Positions 1 through 7,773 of a stretch of 64,000 bases of DNA are shown in pieces. The DNA is from Streptomyces sp. XD-27. Its GTDB lineage: Bacteria; Actinomycetota; Actinomycetes; Streptomycetales; Streptomycetaceae. A model generated the notes under the pieces. It had not been told where the DNA came from. It saw nothing but the letters and a program-made list of their open reading frames with translations, and did not search any database. Each line of letters begins with the position of its first letter. Positions within the stretch are counted from its first letter, which is position 1. The DNA lies in NCBI RefSeq assembly GCF_030553055.1, contig NZ_CP130713.1:4154001-4218000 (forward strand). Direction: 5' to 3'. A program made the translations under genes and the position numbers.

Positions 1-483
1 AGCGCGCTGGTGCACCGGGCCCGCCCCGGGGACGTCATCCGGCTCGGGCCGCCGGCGGGGTCGATGACCGTCGACCACAGCAGCGACAACGGACTGCTCT
101 GCCTCGGCGGCGGCACCGGCATCGCCCCGATCAAGGCGCTGGTGGAGGACGTCGCCGAGCACGGCCGGACCCGACCCGTCGAGGTCTTCTACGGGGCCCG
201 CAGCGACCATGACCTGTACGACATCGACACCATGCTGGGCCTGGCGCGGTCGCACCCCTGGCTCTCGGTGCGCCCCGTGGTCTCGGACGGGCCGACCAGC
301 GGGCTGAGCGGTCAACTTCCGGACGCCGTGCGCCAATACGGGCCCTGGAGCAGCTACGACGGGTATCTGTCCGGTCCGCCCGGAATGATCCGCAGTGGCG
401 TGGACGCGCTGATGGGCGTGGGCATTCCGCCGCAGCGCATCCGCCACGACTCCATCGAAGAGCTGGTCGCGGCCGGCGACTAG
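1..483 (+). CDS. FAD/NAD-binding reductase, C-terminal part (flavohemoprotein-like), 5' end outside window
   Basis: The reading frame enters from the left edge and stops with TAG at 481-483, so only the last 160 codons are seen. The visible part is the NAD(P)-binding half of a ferredoxin-reductase-like module: GGGTGIAPIKALVED is the pyrophosphate-binding loop, VEVFYGAR follows as the next strand, and SGPPGMI near the end is the usual C-terminal nicotinamide-site motif. Such modules move electrons from NAD(P)H through FAD to a haem or iron-sulphur partner. In Streptomyces this form is usually fused to a globin (nitric oxide dioxygenase), but the N-terminal part is not visible, so another FNR-type oxidoreductase is possible. 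A pyridoxamine-oxidase-like gene begins 14 bases downstream and may be co-transcribed. Confidence 0.8.
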   Translation, partial: SALVHRARPGDVIRLGPPAGSMTVDHSSDNGLLCLGGGTGIAPIKALVEDVAEHGRTRPVEVFYGARSDHDLYDIDTMLGLARSHPWLSVRPVVSDGPTSGLSGQLPDAVRQYGPWSSYDGYLSGPPGMIRSGVDALMGVGIPPQRIRHDSIEELVAAGD

Positions 484-497
484 GCAGGACAGGGACT

Positions 498-1496
498 GTG
501 AAAGACCACGAGCGCACGCCGACATGGGCGGTCACGACGGCGAAGGCGCCCGCCACGGCACCGCCAGTGCCTGCCACTCCACCGCCGGCACTCCCCACCG
601 CGCCCCCGGCACCCGCCACTCCACCGCCGGTACCCCCCACCGCGCCGCCGGCACCCGCCACGGCACCGGCGGTACCGCCCGCGAGGGAGGCGGCGCCGTT
701 CGCCACGGTGGCGGCCGGTCACCGCCCGGGAAGCGACGGCGAGCACGTGCTGCAACTGCGGTTCGGCACGGCCGAGCGCGCCGACCGGTTCTACGACGAC
801 CAGGTGCTGGACCACCTCAACCCGCGGATGCGGGAGTTCGCGGCGCGACAGGAGATGTTCTTCCTGGCGACCGCGGACCGGCACGGCGAGTGCGACAGTA
901 CGTTCCGCGCCGGTCCGCCCGGCTTCGTCCAGGTCTTCGACGCCCGTACGGTCGCGTATCCCGAGTACCGCGGCAACGGCGTGCTCGCGAGCCTCGGCAA
1001 CATCGAGGAGAACCCCCGTGTGGGCATCCTCATGATCGACTTCTTCCGGGACCGCATCGGCCTGCACCTCAACGGCCGGGCCCGGGTGCTGTCCGACGCG
1101 GAGATGCGCGCGGCCCGCCCCGGTCTGCCGGTCGACCCGGTGCCCGGCCGACGCGCCGTGGTGTGGGTGGAGGTGAGCGTGGAGGAGGCGTACATCCACT
1201 GCGCCAAGCACATCCCGCATCTGGCGAAGGTGCCGCCGCAGCCACGCGGTGCCGACCGCGAGCGGGACTGGGGCACGGACGATGTCCGGCGCAAGGGCGG
1301 GGACTTCTTCGGCGCGGCGGCGGGGGCGGGCGACCGCGCCCCGCGGCGGGCGCCGGCGCGCGGCCGCCATGGTGCCGCGGCGGTGGAGGGAGTCGACCCC
1401 GACCAGTGGCGCCGGGAGGCGGAACGGGTGCTGGCCCGGGCGCGGCAGCGGGCGTCGGGGGCGGGCGGGGAGCCGTTCAGCGGTTGGTTCGGCTAG
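498..1496 (+). CDS. Pyridoxamine 5'-phosphate oxidase-family protein with Pro/Ala-rich N-terminus
   Basis: 332 residues from a GTG start at 498, preceded by a purine-rich stretch (acagggac). Residues about 15-62 are a low-complexity Pro/Ala/Thr tract made of near-repeats such as PAPATPPPVPPTAP. Residues about 75-250 form the flavin split-barrel domain: FYDDQVLDHLNPRMREF, then FFLATADRHGECDSTFRAG, then GNGVLASLGNIEENPRVGILMIDF, the typical core of COG3576-like proteins that bind FMN or a related flavin. The last 80 residues are basic and probably disordered. It follows the reductase by 14 bases, so a shared electron-transfer role is plausible, but the substrate is unknown. Catalytic activity is inferred from family only. 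Confidence 0.75.
   Translation: MKDHERTPTWAVTTAKAPATAPPVPATPPPALPTAPPAPATPPPVPPTAPPAPATAPAVPPAREAAPFATVAAGHRPGSDGEHVLQLRFGTAERADRFYDDQVLDHLNPRMREFAARQEMFFLATADRHGECDSTFRAGPPGFVQVFDARTVAYPEYRGNGVLASLGNIEENPRVGILMIDFFRDRIGLHLNGRARVLSDAEMRAARPGLPVDPVPGRRAVVWVEVSVEEAYIHCAKHIPHLAKVPPQPRGADRERDWGTDDVRRKGGDFFGAAAGAGDRAPRRAPARGRHGAAAVEGVDPDQWRREAERVLARARQRASGAGGEPFSGWFG
541..690 (+). repeat. Imperfect Pro/Ala-coding DNA repeat
   Basis: Units built on cccgccactccaccgccg and ccaccgcgccgccggcaccc recur several times here and encode the Pro/Ala/Thr-rich N-terminal linker of the flavin-barrel protein. Such tracts expand and contract by slippage, so the length may vary between strains. Confidence 0.6.
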
Positions 1497-1535
1497 GCCG
1501 GGCGGCTGTTCCGGCGACCTCCTCCGTGGCGCTCC

Positions 1536-2024
1536 TCAGCCGAAGTCCTCCGCGAGCAGTGCCAGCACGCCCTCCAGGTTGGCGTCGAGGTACGCCCGCA
1601 GCGATGGCGGCACCATCTCCACCGACGCGATTCCCTTGCGGGTGAAGGGGATCCGTACCACGTCGTACTCCCCGCAGGGCTCGTCCACCTCCGGGCCGTG
1701 CCGCCGCGAGAGGTCCATCGAGTCCAGCCGGCAGACGAAGAAGTGCTGCACTTTCACGCCATGGGCGGCGTGGTGGAGGCTGTGCGAGACGGTGTCGACG
1801 AAGGCGGGGACGATGTGGCTGACCTTGGCGCCCAGCTCCTCGTCGACCTCGCGGTGCAGCGCGTCGACGACCGTGGCGTCCTCGGGCTCCACGCCGCCGC
1901 CCGGCGTGATCCAGTACGGTTCCTCGCCGGGCTTGGTGCGCTTGATCAGGATCATCTCCGGCTCGATGTCGCCGTCCAGCAGGATGGCGCGAGCGGTGCG
2001 CTTGACCACAGGTCGTTCGGTCAT
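1536..2024 (-). CDS. Nudix hydrolase
   Basis: About 162 residues from ATG at 2024 (MTERPVV); an ATG at 2042 in the same frame is also possible and neither has a strong ribosome-binding site. The Nudix helix is clear at GGGVEPEDATVVDALHREVD followed by EELGA, carrying the RE..EE metal-binding residues. In the strict consensus G-x5-E-x7-REUxEExGU the first glutamate is replaced by alanine, whereas the essential REx2EE part is intact. These enzymes cleave nucleoside diphosphates linked to another group; the substrate here cannot be told. The gene lies convergent to the flavin-barrel gene and downstream of the LysR gene on the same strand. Confidence 0.85.
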   Translation of the reverse strand: MTERPVVKRTARAILLDGDIEPEMILIKRTKPGEEPYWITPGGGVEPEDATVVDALHREVDEELGAKVSHIVPAFVDTVSHSLHHAAHGVKVQHFFVCRLDSMDLSRRHGPEVDEPCGEYDVVRIPFTRKGIASVEMVPPSLRAYLDANLEGVLALLAEDFG

Positions 2025-2076
2025 ACGTGACATCTGCCGCACGCGGCGTGGCGTGAAACCATCGCACGCGCCCGTC

Positions 2077-2973
2077 TCACCAGTCGACCGCAGCGCGCAG
2101 CAGCCACTCGTGCGCCCGCGCGAGGTGCGGCAGGGCCAGCGCTCCGGTGCGTACCACCAGGAAGTACGTGCGCAGCGGCGGCACCGGCGGATCCAGCAGC
2201 GCGAGGACCCGCCCGGCGTCCAGCGCGTCCGCGCACAGATAGCGGGGCAGTACGCCGAGCCCCGCCCCGGCGGCCACGCAGCCCAGCACCGCGCGAAGGT
2301 CGGGGACGACGACGGTCGCCGGGGCGGTCGGCGGCGCGTCGAAGACGGCGGACCAGTACTGGCTGACGAACGGCAGGCTCTCGTGGACGTCCACGACGGG
2401 CAGCCCCGTCAGCGCCGGCGCGCCGCGCATCCGCAGGGCGGCCGGGCCGCCGAGCCGGGCGGCCCAGCGCGGCGCCCCGACGAGCACGTGCTCCTCGTCG
2501 CACAGCGCGGTGGCCGTCAGCAGCCTGCCGCGCGGCCGGGAGGCGGTGACGGCCAGGTCGTGGTGTCCGGCGGACATGCCCGCGAACAGCTCGTCGGAGC
2601 CGCCGAAGACGGTCCGTACGGCCAGCCCCTGGGCGGTCAGCGGGGTGAGCGCGGGCAGGACCCGCTGCGCGAGGAACTCCGGGGGCCCGGCGAGATGCAG
2701 GGTGCGCGGCGCGGAGCGGTCGTCGAACCGGGCCTCGGTGATCTCCAGCAGCGCGTCGAGATGCGGGGCGACCTTGTGGGCGAGTTCGTCGCCGACGGTG
2801 GTGGGGACGACGCCGCGGGCCTGGCGCAGGAACAGCGGGCGGCCCACCTGCCGCTCCAGGGTGCGGATCTGGGCGGTCACGGCGGGCTGGGAGAGTCCGA
2901 GGAGGGCGGCGGCGCGGGTGAAGGACCCGGCCCGGTGCACCGTGACAAACGTGCGCAAGAGGGATAGATCCAT
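2077..2973 (-). CDS. LysR-family transcriptional regulator
   Basis: 298 residues from ATG at 2973 (MDLSLLRTFVTVHRAGSFT), with a GAGGGGAAC ribosome site just upstream; the open frame extends further 5' but that part does not resemble the family. The N-terminal winged helix-turn-helix is textbook (FTRAAALLGLSQPAVTAQIR, then LERQVGRPLF). Residues 90 to the end form the effector-binding domain (LHLAGPPEFLAQRVLP, DLAVTASRPRGRLL, GLGVLPRYL). LysR proteins usually control a divergent neighbour, but no gene is divergent here: the upstream PLP-enzyme operon runs in the same direction and ends with a hairpin 140-180 bases away. Effector and target are unknown. Confidence 0.9.
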   Translation of the reverse strand: MDLSLLRTFVTVHRAGSFTRAAALLGLSQPAVTAQIRTLERQVGRPLFLRQARGVVPTTVGDELAHKVAPHLDALLEITEARFDDRSAPRTLHLAGPPEFLAQRVLPALTPLTAQGLAVRTVFGGSDELFAGMSAGHHDLAVTASRPRGRLLTATALCDEEHVLVGAPRWAARLGGPAALRMRGAPALTGLPVVDVHESLPFVSQYWSAVFDAPPTAPATVVVPDLRAVLGCVAAGAGLGVLPRYLCADALDAGRVLALLDPPVPPLRTYFLVVRTGALALPHLARAHEWLLRAAVDW

Positions 2974-3111
2974 CCCGTTCCCCTCGGAACGCCGCGGCGT
3001 GGTCGCATGCCAGCCATAAATATGCCGATAGGCCCATGCCCCTACCGTGATTGGACAATGACGCAGAGTCAACTAGCCTTTATCGAACGGTTCCTGGTGC
3101 GCCGGAAACCA

Positions 3112-3150
3112 GGGCGTCTTGAGCCACGAGGGGGGAGGTTCAAGACGCCC
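3112..3150 (-). terminator. Hairpin terminator after the PLP-enzyme operon
   Basis: Perfect 11-bp inverted repeat, arms GGGCGTCTTGA (3112-3122) and TCAAGACGCCC (3140-3150), around a 17-base loop. It lies 75 bases past the stop of the PLP enzyme and ahead of the LysR promoter, where a terminator would be expected. There is no clear U tract, as is common in Streptomyces. Confidence 0.6.
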
Positions 3151-3224
3151 ACCCGGTCGGCCACGGGCATGTGCCCGCGCCGCATGCCGGAGAGCCGTGC
3201 GCCGGGGCGCCGTACGCGCCGGTT

Positions 3225-4415
3225 CTACGCCCCGTCCCGCGCCGCCCCGTCCCGCGCCGACCCGCCCTGCGCCGCCCCGTCCGCCGCCGCCTCGTCCAGT
3301 GCCCGTACGACGTCCGCGATCAGGTCGTCCGGGTCCTCCACACCCACCGAGAAGCGGATGAAGCCGGCCGGAACCGCGTCACCGCCCCACCGGGCCCGCC
3401 GCTCCGCCGTGGAGCGCACGCCGCCGAAGCTCGTCGCGTCGTCCACCAGTCGCAGCGCGCCCAGGAAGCGTTCCGCGTGCGCCTGGTCCGGGAGGGCGAA
3501 GGACACCACGCAGCCGAACCGGCCGCCGCGCATCTGCGCCGCCGCCGTCGCGTGCGCCGGATCGGTCGGCAGCCCGGGGTGGCGCAGCCCGCTGATCTCG
3601 GGGCGTTCGCCCAGCGCCTCGGCCAGCGCCAGCGCGGTGGCGGCCTGCCGGTCGACCCGCAACGGGAGGGTGGCCAGCGAACGGTGCGCCAGCCACGCCT
3701 CCATGGGGCCGGGGATCGCGCCGACGGTCTTGCGCCAGGCCCTGATCTCGGCGGCCCGTCGCGGATCGCGGGCGGTGGCGTAGCCGAGCAGGACGTCCCC
3801 GTGGCCGGTGAGCGCCTTGGTGCCGCTGGCCACCGCGAAGTCCGCGCCGAGTTCCAGGGGGCGCTGGCCGAGCGGGGTGGCCAGGGTGTTGTCGACGGCG
3901 ACGAGGGCGCCTTCGGCGTGCGCGGCGGCGGCGAGGCGGCGGATGTCGCACACGTCGAGGCCGGGGTTGGAGGGCGACTCGATCCACAGCAGCCGGGCGC
4001 CCGCGACCACTCCGAGCTGGGCGTCCCCGGCGGTGGGCGCCGTGCGCACCTCGACGCCGTACCCCTCCAGCCGGGTCCGGAGCGGGACGAGGAGGTTGTA
4101 GCCGTCGTCGGGCAGGACCACCGCGTCGCCCTGGCGGAGCTGGGAGAACAGGACCGCGGAGATGGCGCCCATGCCGGAGGAGAAGACCACGGTCTCGGCG
4201 TCCGCGCCGGGGGCTTCCAGCTCGCTGACCGCCCGTTCCAGCAGCGTCCAGGTGGGGTTGGTGTCCCGGCCGTACGTGCCGGGGCCGCCGGCCAGGTCGG
4301 CGTCGCCGTGCAGGTGGTAGTGCGCGGCGAAGACGGGGCCGGGCAGGGCGGGCTCGTACGTCCGGGGCTCGGGCAGCCCGGCCCGCACCGCGCGGGTTCC
4401 GTCACCGATGGCCAT
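3225..4415 (-). CDS. Cys/Met-metabolism PLP-dependent enzyme (cystathionine gamma-lyase/synthase family)
   Basis: 396 residues from ATG at 4415 (MAIGDGTRAVRAG), chosen because GGAGAAGGACGC sits just upstream; six extra codons are open 5'. Family signatures in order: YGRDTNPTWTLLERAVSELE (substrate/cofactor loop), VFSSGMGAISAVL (PLP phosphate loop), IESPSNPGLDVCDI, VAVDNTLATPLGQRPLELGAD, and the PLP lysine in ASGTKALTGHGDVLLG. It ends with FSVGVEDPDDLI, the usual C-terminal motif. The family covers gamma-lyase, gamma-synthase and related reactions on sulphur amino acids, and the exact reaction cannot be fixed from sequence. The last 18 residues are a low-complexity Gly/Ala/Asp tail. The gene lies downstream of the phosphatase gene on the same strand and may be co-transcribed with it. 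Confidence 0.85.
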   Translation of the reverse strand: MAIGDGTRAVRAGLPEPRTYEPALPGPVFAAHYHLHGDADLAGGPGTYGRDTNPTWTLLERAVSELEAPGADAETVVFSSGMGAISAVLFSQLRQGDAVVLPDDGYNLLVPLRTRLEGYGVEVRTAPTAGDAQLGVVAGARLLWIESPSNPGLDVCDIRRLAAAAHAEGALVAVDNTLATPLGQRPLELGADFAVASGTKALTGHGDVLLGYATARDPRRAAEIRAWRKTVGAIPGPMEAWLAHRSLATLPLRVDRQAATALALAEALGERPEISGLRHPGLPTDPAHATAAAQMRGGRFGCVVSFALPDQAHAERFLGALRLVDDATSFGGVRSTAERRARWGGDAVPAGFIRFSVGVEDPDDLIADVVRALDEAAADGAAQGGSARDGAARDGA

Positions 4416-4493
4416 GCGTCCTTCTCCGCTCACTCGCGCCGCTCACTCCCGCTCCGCTCACTCGCGCCGCTCACGCCCGCTCTGCCCGCTCGA

Positions 4494-5009
4494 TCACGCG
4501 CTCTCGGCTTCCCTCGCGCCGATCGCCTCGCGGACGGCCGTCAGCAGCCCCTCGCTCGCCGCCTCGACCATCTCCATGCACGCCTGGAAGTCGTCCGGCC
4601 CGCCGTAGTACGGGTCCGGTACGTCGAGATCGCCCGCCGCGGCGGCGGCCGGATCGTAGGAGCGCAGCAGCCGCACCTTGGCCGCGTCCCGCGGTGTGGG
4701 GGCGAGGCGGCGCAGCTCGCGGAGGTGGCCGCCGTCGAGCGCGATCACCAGGTCGAGCCGGTCGAACCACTCGCGCCGGAAGCCCCGGGCGACATGCGCC
4801 TGCTCGTAACCGCGCTCGGTGAGGACGGCGATGGTGCGGTGGTCGGCGCCGTAGCCCTCGTGCCAGCCGCCGGTGCCCGCGCTGTCGATCTCCACCCGGC
4901 CGCCGAGCCCGGCCTCCTCGGCGCGGGCACGGAGGACGGACTCGGCCATCGGGGAGCGGCATATGTTGCCGGTGCACACGAAGCAGACACGGTAGGGCGA
5001 CGGGCTCAT
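4494..5009 (-). CDS. Low-molecular-weight protein tyrosine phosphatase
   Basis: 171 residues from ATG at 5009 (MSPSPYRVCFVCTG); an ATG at 5027 is also in frame and neither start has a strong ribosome site. The P-loop C-x5-R is VCTGNICRSPMAE near the N-terminus and the catalytic acid loop is DVPDPYYGGPDDF in the C-terminal third, spacing exactly as in the family. It hydrolyses phosphotyrosine in cytoplasmic proteins; Streptomyces relatives (PtpA type) can affect secondary metabolism. Targets here are unknown. Confidence 0.9.
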   Translation of the reverse strand: MSPSPYRVCFVCTGNICRSPMAESVLRARAEEAGLGGRVEIDSAGTGGWHEGYGADHRTIAVLTERGYEQAHVARGFRREWFDRLDLVIALDGGHLRELRRLAPTPRDAAKVRLLRSYDPAAAAAGDLDVPDPYYGGPDDFQACMEMVEAASEGLLTAVREAIGAREAESA

Positions 5010-5114
5010 GAGCCCATCATCGTCCACGGCCGCGGGATCCCCGGCCGTCCGTCCACGACGTGGGACCCGCGGCCGGTCGGGCGTCGGCCCCTGCCGGTCG
5101 CGACCCGCGGGCGG

Positions 5115-5492
5115 TCAGTCATCGTCGTCGGGCAGGACCACGTTCAGCGCCCAGGACACGACGGCGATGATCAGGCCGCCGACCACCGCGGTGCCGAAGC
5201 CCTCGACATGGAAGGTGAGGTCGAACTCGCCGGCCAGCTTGGAGGTCAGCAGCAGCATCAGCGCGTTGATGACCAGCGTGATCAGGCCGAGGGTCAGTAC
5301 GAACAGCGGCAGCGCCAGCAGCTTCACCACAGGCTTGACGACGACGTTGACCACCCCGAAGAGCAGGGTGACCAGCACCAGCGTCAGTGCCTTGCGGCCT
5401 ATGTTCCCGGTCAGCGTGACGTCTTTGAGCAACCAGATGGCCACGCCCAGGGCGCCGGCGTTCGCGAGCGTCTTGACTACGAAATTCCTCAT
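5115..5492 (-). CDS. Small four-helix membrane protein (phage holin family 4 / YvlD-like)
   Basis: 125 residues with four hydrophobic segments: roughly residues 8-25, 33-53 (ALTLVLVTLLFGVVNVVV), 58-82 (LLALPLFVLTLGLITLVINALML) and 101-118, followed by an acidic DDDD tail. This matches the widespread actinobacterial four-TM family annotated as phage holin family protein. The name is historical and there is no sign of phage here. The function is unknown. It is divergent from the cupin gene at 5540, with only 47 bases between the starts. Confidence 0.75.
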   Translation of the reverse strand: MRNFVVKTLANAGALGVAIWLLKDVTLTGNIGRKALTLVLVTLLFGVVNVVVKPVVKLLALPLFVLTLGLITLVINALMLLLTSKLAGEFDLTFHVEGFGTAVVGGLIIAVVSWALNVVLPDDDD

Positions 5493-5539
5493 GCTGAGAT
5501 CGTGGCAGACCGGACCGGCCGAGCAAGGGGCAGTGAGCG

Positions 5540-5857
5540 ATGAAGGTGTTCCGACTGGATGAGCTGGAGGCGGAGCGCGCCGCCAACGACGGCGCGTATC
5601 TGCAGTTCCTGCGGGAGCGGAACATGTCGGTGGGGCTGTACGCGCTGGACGCGGGCGGCACGGACCCGCAGCGGCCGCACGCCCAGGACGAGGTGTACCT
5701 GGTGGTCAGCGGCCGGGCCTCGATCACGGTGGGGATGGAGACGACGCACGTGGCGCGTGGCAGCGTGGTCTATGTGCCGGCCGGGGTCCCGCACAAGTTC
5801 CATCACATCAGCGAGGACCTGCGGGTCGTGGTGGTCTTCTCGCCGCCGGAGAGCTGA
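5540..5857 (+). CDS. Cupin-domain protein
   Basis: 105 residues from ATG at 5540. The single cupin barrel is complete: the first motif is RPHAQDEVYLVVSGRASI and the second is GSVVYVPAGVPHKFHHI. The retained His and Glu residues suggest a bound metal ion. Single-domain cupins of this size are often small dioxygenases, isomerases or sensors. Nothing nearby points to a substrate. Confidence 0.85.
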   Translation: MKVFRLDELEAERAANDGAYLQFLRERNMSVGLYALDAGGTDPQRPHAQDEVYLVVSGRASITVGMETTHVARGSVVYVPAGVPHKFHHISEDLRVVVVFSPPES

Positions 5858-5920
5858 GGCCTCCGCCGGAAGGCTGAGGTCTCCACCGGAAAGCCGATGC
5901 CTCCGCCGGAAAGCCGAGGC
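5841..5920 (+). repeat. 20-bp tandem repeat, four units
   Basis: Four head-to-tail 20-base units of the form ctccgccggaaagccgaggc with one to four differences each. The first unit contains the last codons and stop of the cupin gene, so the array appears to have grown from the 3' end of that gene. Confidence 0.7.
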
Positions 5921-6039
5921 CGGTGGCCGCCGACCCGTAGGGGACCGGTCAGGGGAGGACGGGGGACGGGAGAGGGGCTTGGAGCGCCTGCGCGACCTAG
6001 CATCGAAAGTGCATGGACAGCACAGTGAAGGGACCGGCG

Positions 6040-6261
6040 ATGGCAGCGAAGAACGTGTTCCAGGGGTTGCCGTGGTGGGTGACGTGGATCGCGATTCCGG
6101 TCCTCGTCCTCGCGGTCTTCGGAGGGCTGATCGTCACGGTGCTCGGCTTCGTGGCGTGGCTGGCCTTCCGGCTGCTGCTCCTGGTGGCACTGGTCGGCGG
6201 TTTGATCTATGCCGTACGGAAATTCACCTCTTCATCGTCTTCGTCCCGAGGTGACTGGTAA
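6040..6261 (+). CDS. DUF5326 small membrane protein
   Basis: 73 residues from ATG at 6040 (MAAKNVFQGLPWWVTWIAIP), picked because AAGGGA lies upstream and the family begins this way; an in-frame ATG at 6013 would add nine residues. Two hydrophobic segments (WVTWIAIPVLVLAVFGGLIV and AWLAFRLLLLVALVGGLIYA) are followed by a positively charged, Ser-rich tail ending in GDW, as in Streptomyces DUF5326 proteins. The function is unknown. The sequence between here and ssgR (6262-6405) shows no further gene. Confidence 0.75.
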   Translation: MAAKNVFQGLPWWVTWIAIPVLVLAVFGGLIVTVLGFVAWLAFRLLLLVALVGGLIYAVRKFTSSSSSSRGDW

Positions 6262-6405
6262 TCGTAAGCAGCGCCCCACCTGCGCGTACACCGCGGGAGG
6301 GACATCGCGCACCCATCCTCGGCCTGAAGGCATTACTCCGGTTAAAGTGCGAGTCTCCGGCGCCCCCTCCGGCGTCGCCTCGCAAACACACCCCGGGGGT
6401 GCCTG

Positions 6406-7182
6406 TTGGCGACAGAGAAGGCGGGTGCGGTCTCCGAACCCACCCTCATCACGTCGGTGCAGCGTGCGCTGCACCTCCTGGAAGCCGTCGGAAGGCACCC
6501 GGGTGGCGCGCCCGCGAAGCAGCTCGCCCGGGCGGCGGGACTGCCGCTGCCCACCGCGTACCACCTGCTCCGCACCCTCACCTATGAGGGGTATCTGAGC
6601 CGCGAGGGCGGTGTGTTCGTGCTCGGCGAGGCGGTCGAGCGACTCGGCGGCGCGGGCGCTCGGGCGCGGCAGCGCGCCGAGGTCGGCGCGGCCCTGGCCC
6701 GGCTCGGCGACGAGGTGGGGGTCGCCGTGTACTTCTCGGTCTACCGGGAAGGTGAGGTGGAGGTCGTCGCGATCGCGGACAGACCGGAGTCCCCGGCCGT
6801 CGAGGAGTGGGCCGACTTCCGGAGCACCGCGCACGCGCACGCCATCGGGCAGTGCCTGCTGGCGCAGCTCGACGAACGGGACCGTGAGGACCACCTGTCC
6901 CGGTATCCGGTGCAGGCCCTCACCCCGTACTCGGTACGGAACGCGAGCGATCTGCGGCGGCGGTTGGCCGCCCGAGACCGTTCGCAACCGGTCATCGAAC
7001 GGCAGGAGTATGTCTTGGGCACGGTCTGCGGCGCGTTTCCGGTCGCGGCAGGGGACACGGCGGCCTCCTTGGCCATTTCCGTACCCGTCGGGGAAGCGGA
7101 ACGACTCCGTCCTGCAATGGAGTCCCTACGCTCCAGAGTTCCCCACGCCATCAGCTCCCTCTCGTTCTCTATCAGTATCTGA
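6406..7182 (+). CDS. ssgR: IclR-family regulator SsgR (activator of ssgA)
   Basis: 258 residues from a TTG at 6406 with GGGGGTG just upstream. The N-terminal winged helix domain (LITSVQRALHLLEAVGRHPG, AKQLARAAGLPLPTAYHLLR) is followed by the IclR effector domain (EWADFRSTAHAHAIGQCLLAQL, ERQEYVLGTVCGAFPVAAGD). The position directly upstream of an SsgA-type gene on the same strand is the conserved ssgR-ssgA arrangement of Streptomyces. SsgR is known there to be required for ssgA transcription during sporulation. The identity rests on family plus context. Confidence 0.85.
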   Translation: MATEKAGAVSEPTLITSVQRALHLLEAVGRHPGGAPAKQLARAAGLPLPTAYHLLRTLTYEGYLSREGGVFVLGEAVERLGGAGARARQRAEVGAALARLGDEVGVAVYFSVYREGEVEVVAIADRPESPAVEEWADFRSTAHAHAIGQCLLAQLDERDREDHLSRYPVQALTPYSVRNASDLRRRLAARDRSQPVIERQEYVLGTVCGAFPVAAGDTAASLAISVPVGEAERLRPAMESLRSRVPHAISSLSFSISI

Positions 7183-7323
7183 AATCACACTCCTTGTGAT
7201 CCGCTAGTGCTTGGCGGACCATGTTGTCAAGAGGGCCAGTTGGGTCCGATCCGGCCATTCCCAATCGATTCGGGGCGGCGAACGATGCGAGACATGCGCG
7301 ACACAGTCCAGGCGGAAGTGACG

Positions 7324-7731
7324 ATGTCCTTCGTGGTCTCCCAGGACCTGTCCTTCCGTATCCCGGTCGAGCTGGCGTACGACAGCGAGGACCCGTACGC
7401 CGTGGAAATCACCTTCAACCTGCCCGGGGATGCCCCTGTGACCTGGGCGTTCGCCCGCGAGCTGCTGCTCGACGGGCTCAGCAGGCCCACCGGCGAGGGC
7501 GATGTGCACATCACGCCCGTCCCCGGCGGGAACACGTCCGACCTCTTCATCCGGCTGCAGGTCGGCGGCGAACGCGCGCTGTTCCGGGTCGGGGCGGCGC
7601 CGCTGGTGGCGTTCCTGGACCGTACGGACCGGCTCGTGCCGTTCGGCGCCGAGCGGGACGCCGTCGATCCGGTGGGTGATCTGGACGCGGTGCTCAATCG
7701 TATCCTCGCTCATGACCGTTACGCGGGGTGA
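7324..7731 (+). CDS. ssgA: Sporulation/cell-division regulator SsgA
   Basis: 135 residues from ATG at 7324 (MSFVVSQDLSFRIPVELAYD), with GGAAG seven bases upstream; longer in-frame starts do not match the family. The order VTWAFARELLLDGLSRPTGE, then GDVHI, then LIRLQVGG-type and LVAFLDRTDRLVPFG segments is characteristic of SsgA proteins, and the length equals the usual one. SsgA is an actinomycete-specific protein that helps place SsgB and FtsZ at future septa in aerial hyphae. Its presence with ssgR marks the organism as a morphologically complex streptomycete. Confidence 0.9.
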   Translation: MSFVVSQDLSFRIPVELAYDSEDPYAVEITFNLPGDAPVTWAFARELLLDGLSRPTGEGDVHITPVPGGNTSDLFIRLQVGGERALFRVGAAPLVAFLDRTDRLVPFGAERDAVDPVGDLDAVLNRILAHDRYAG

Positions 7732-7773
7732 CGAGGTCGCCCCAACTCCCCCGGCGCACACGGAGGGTGGCAG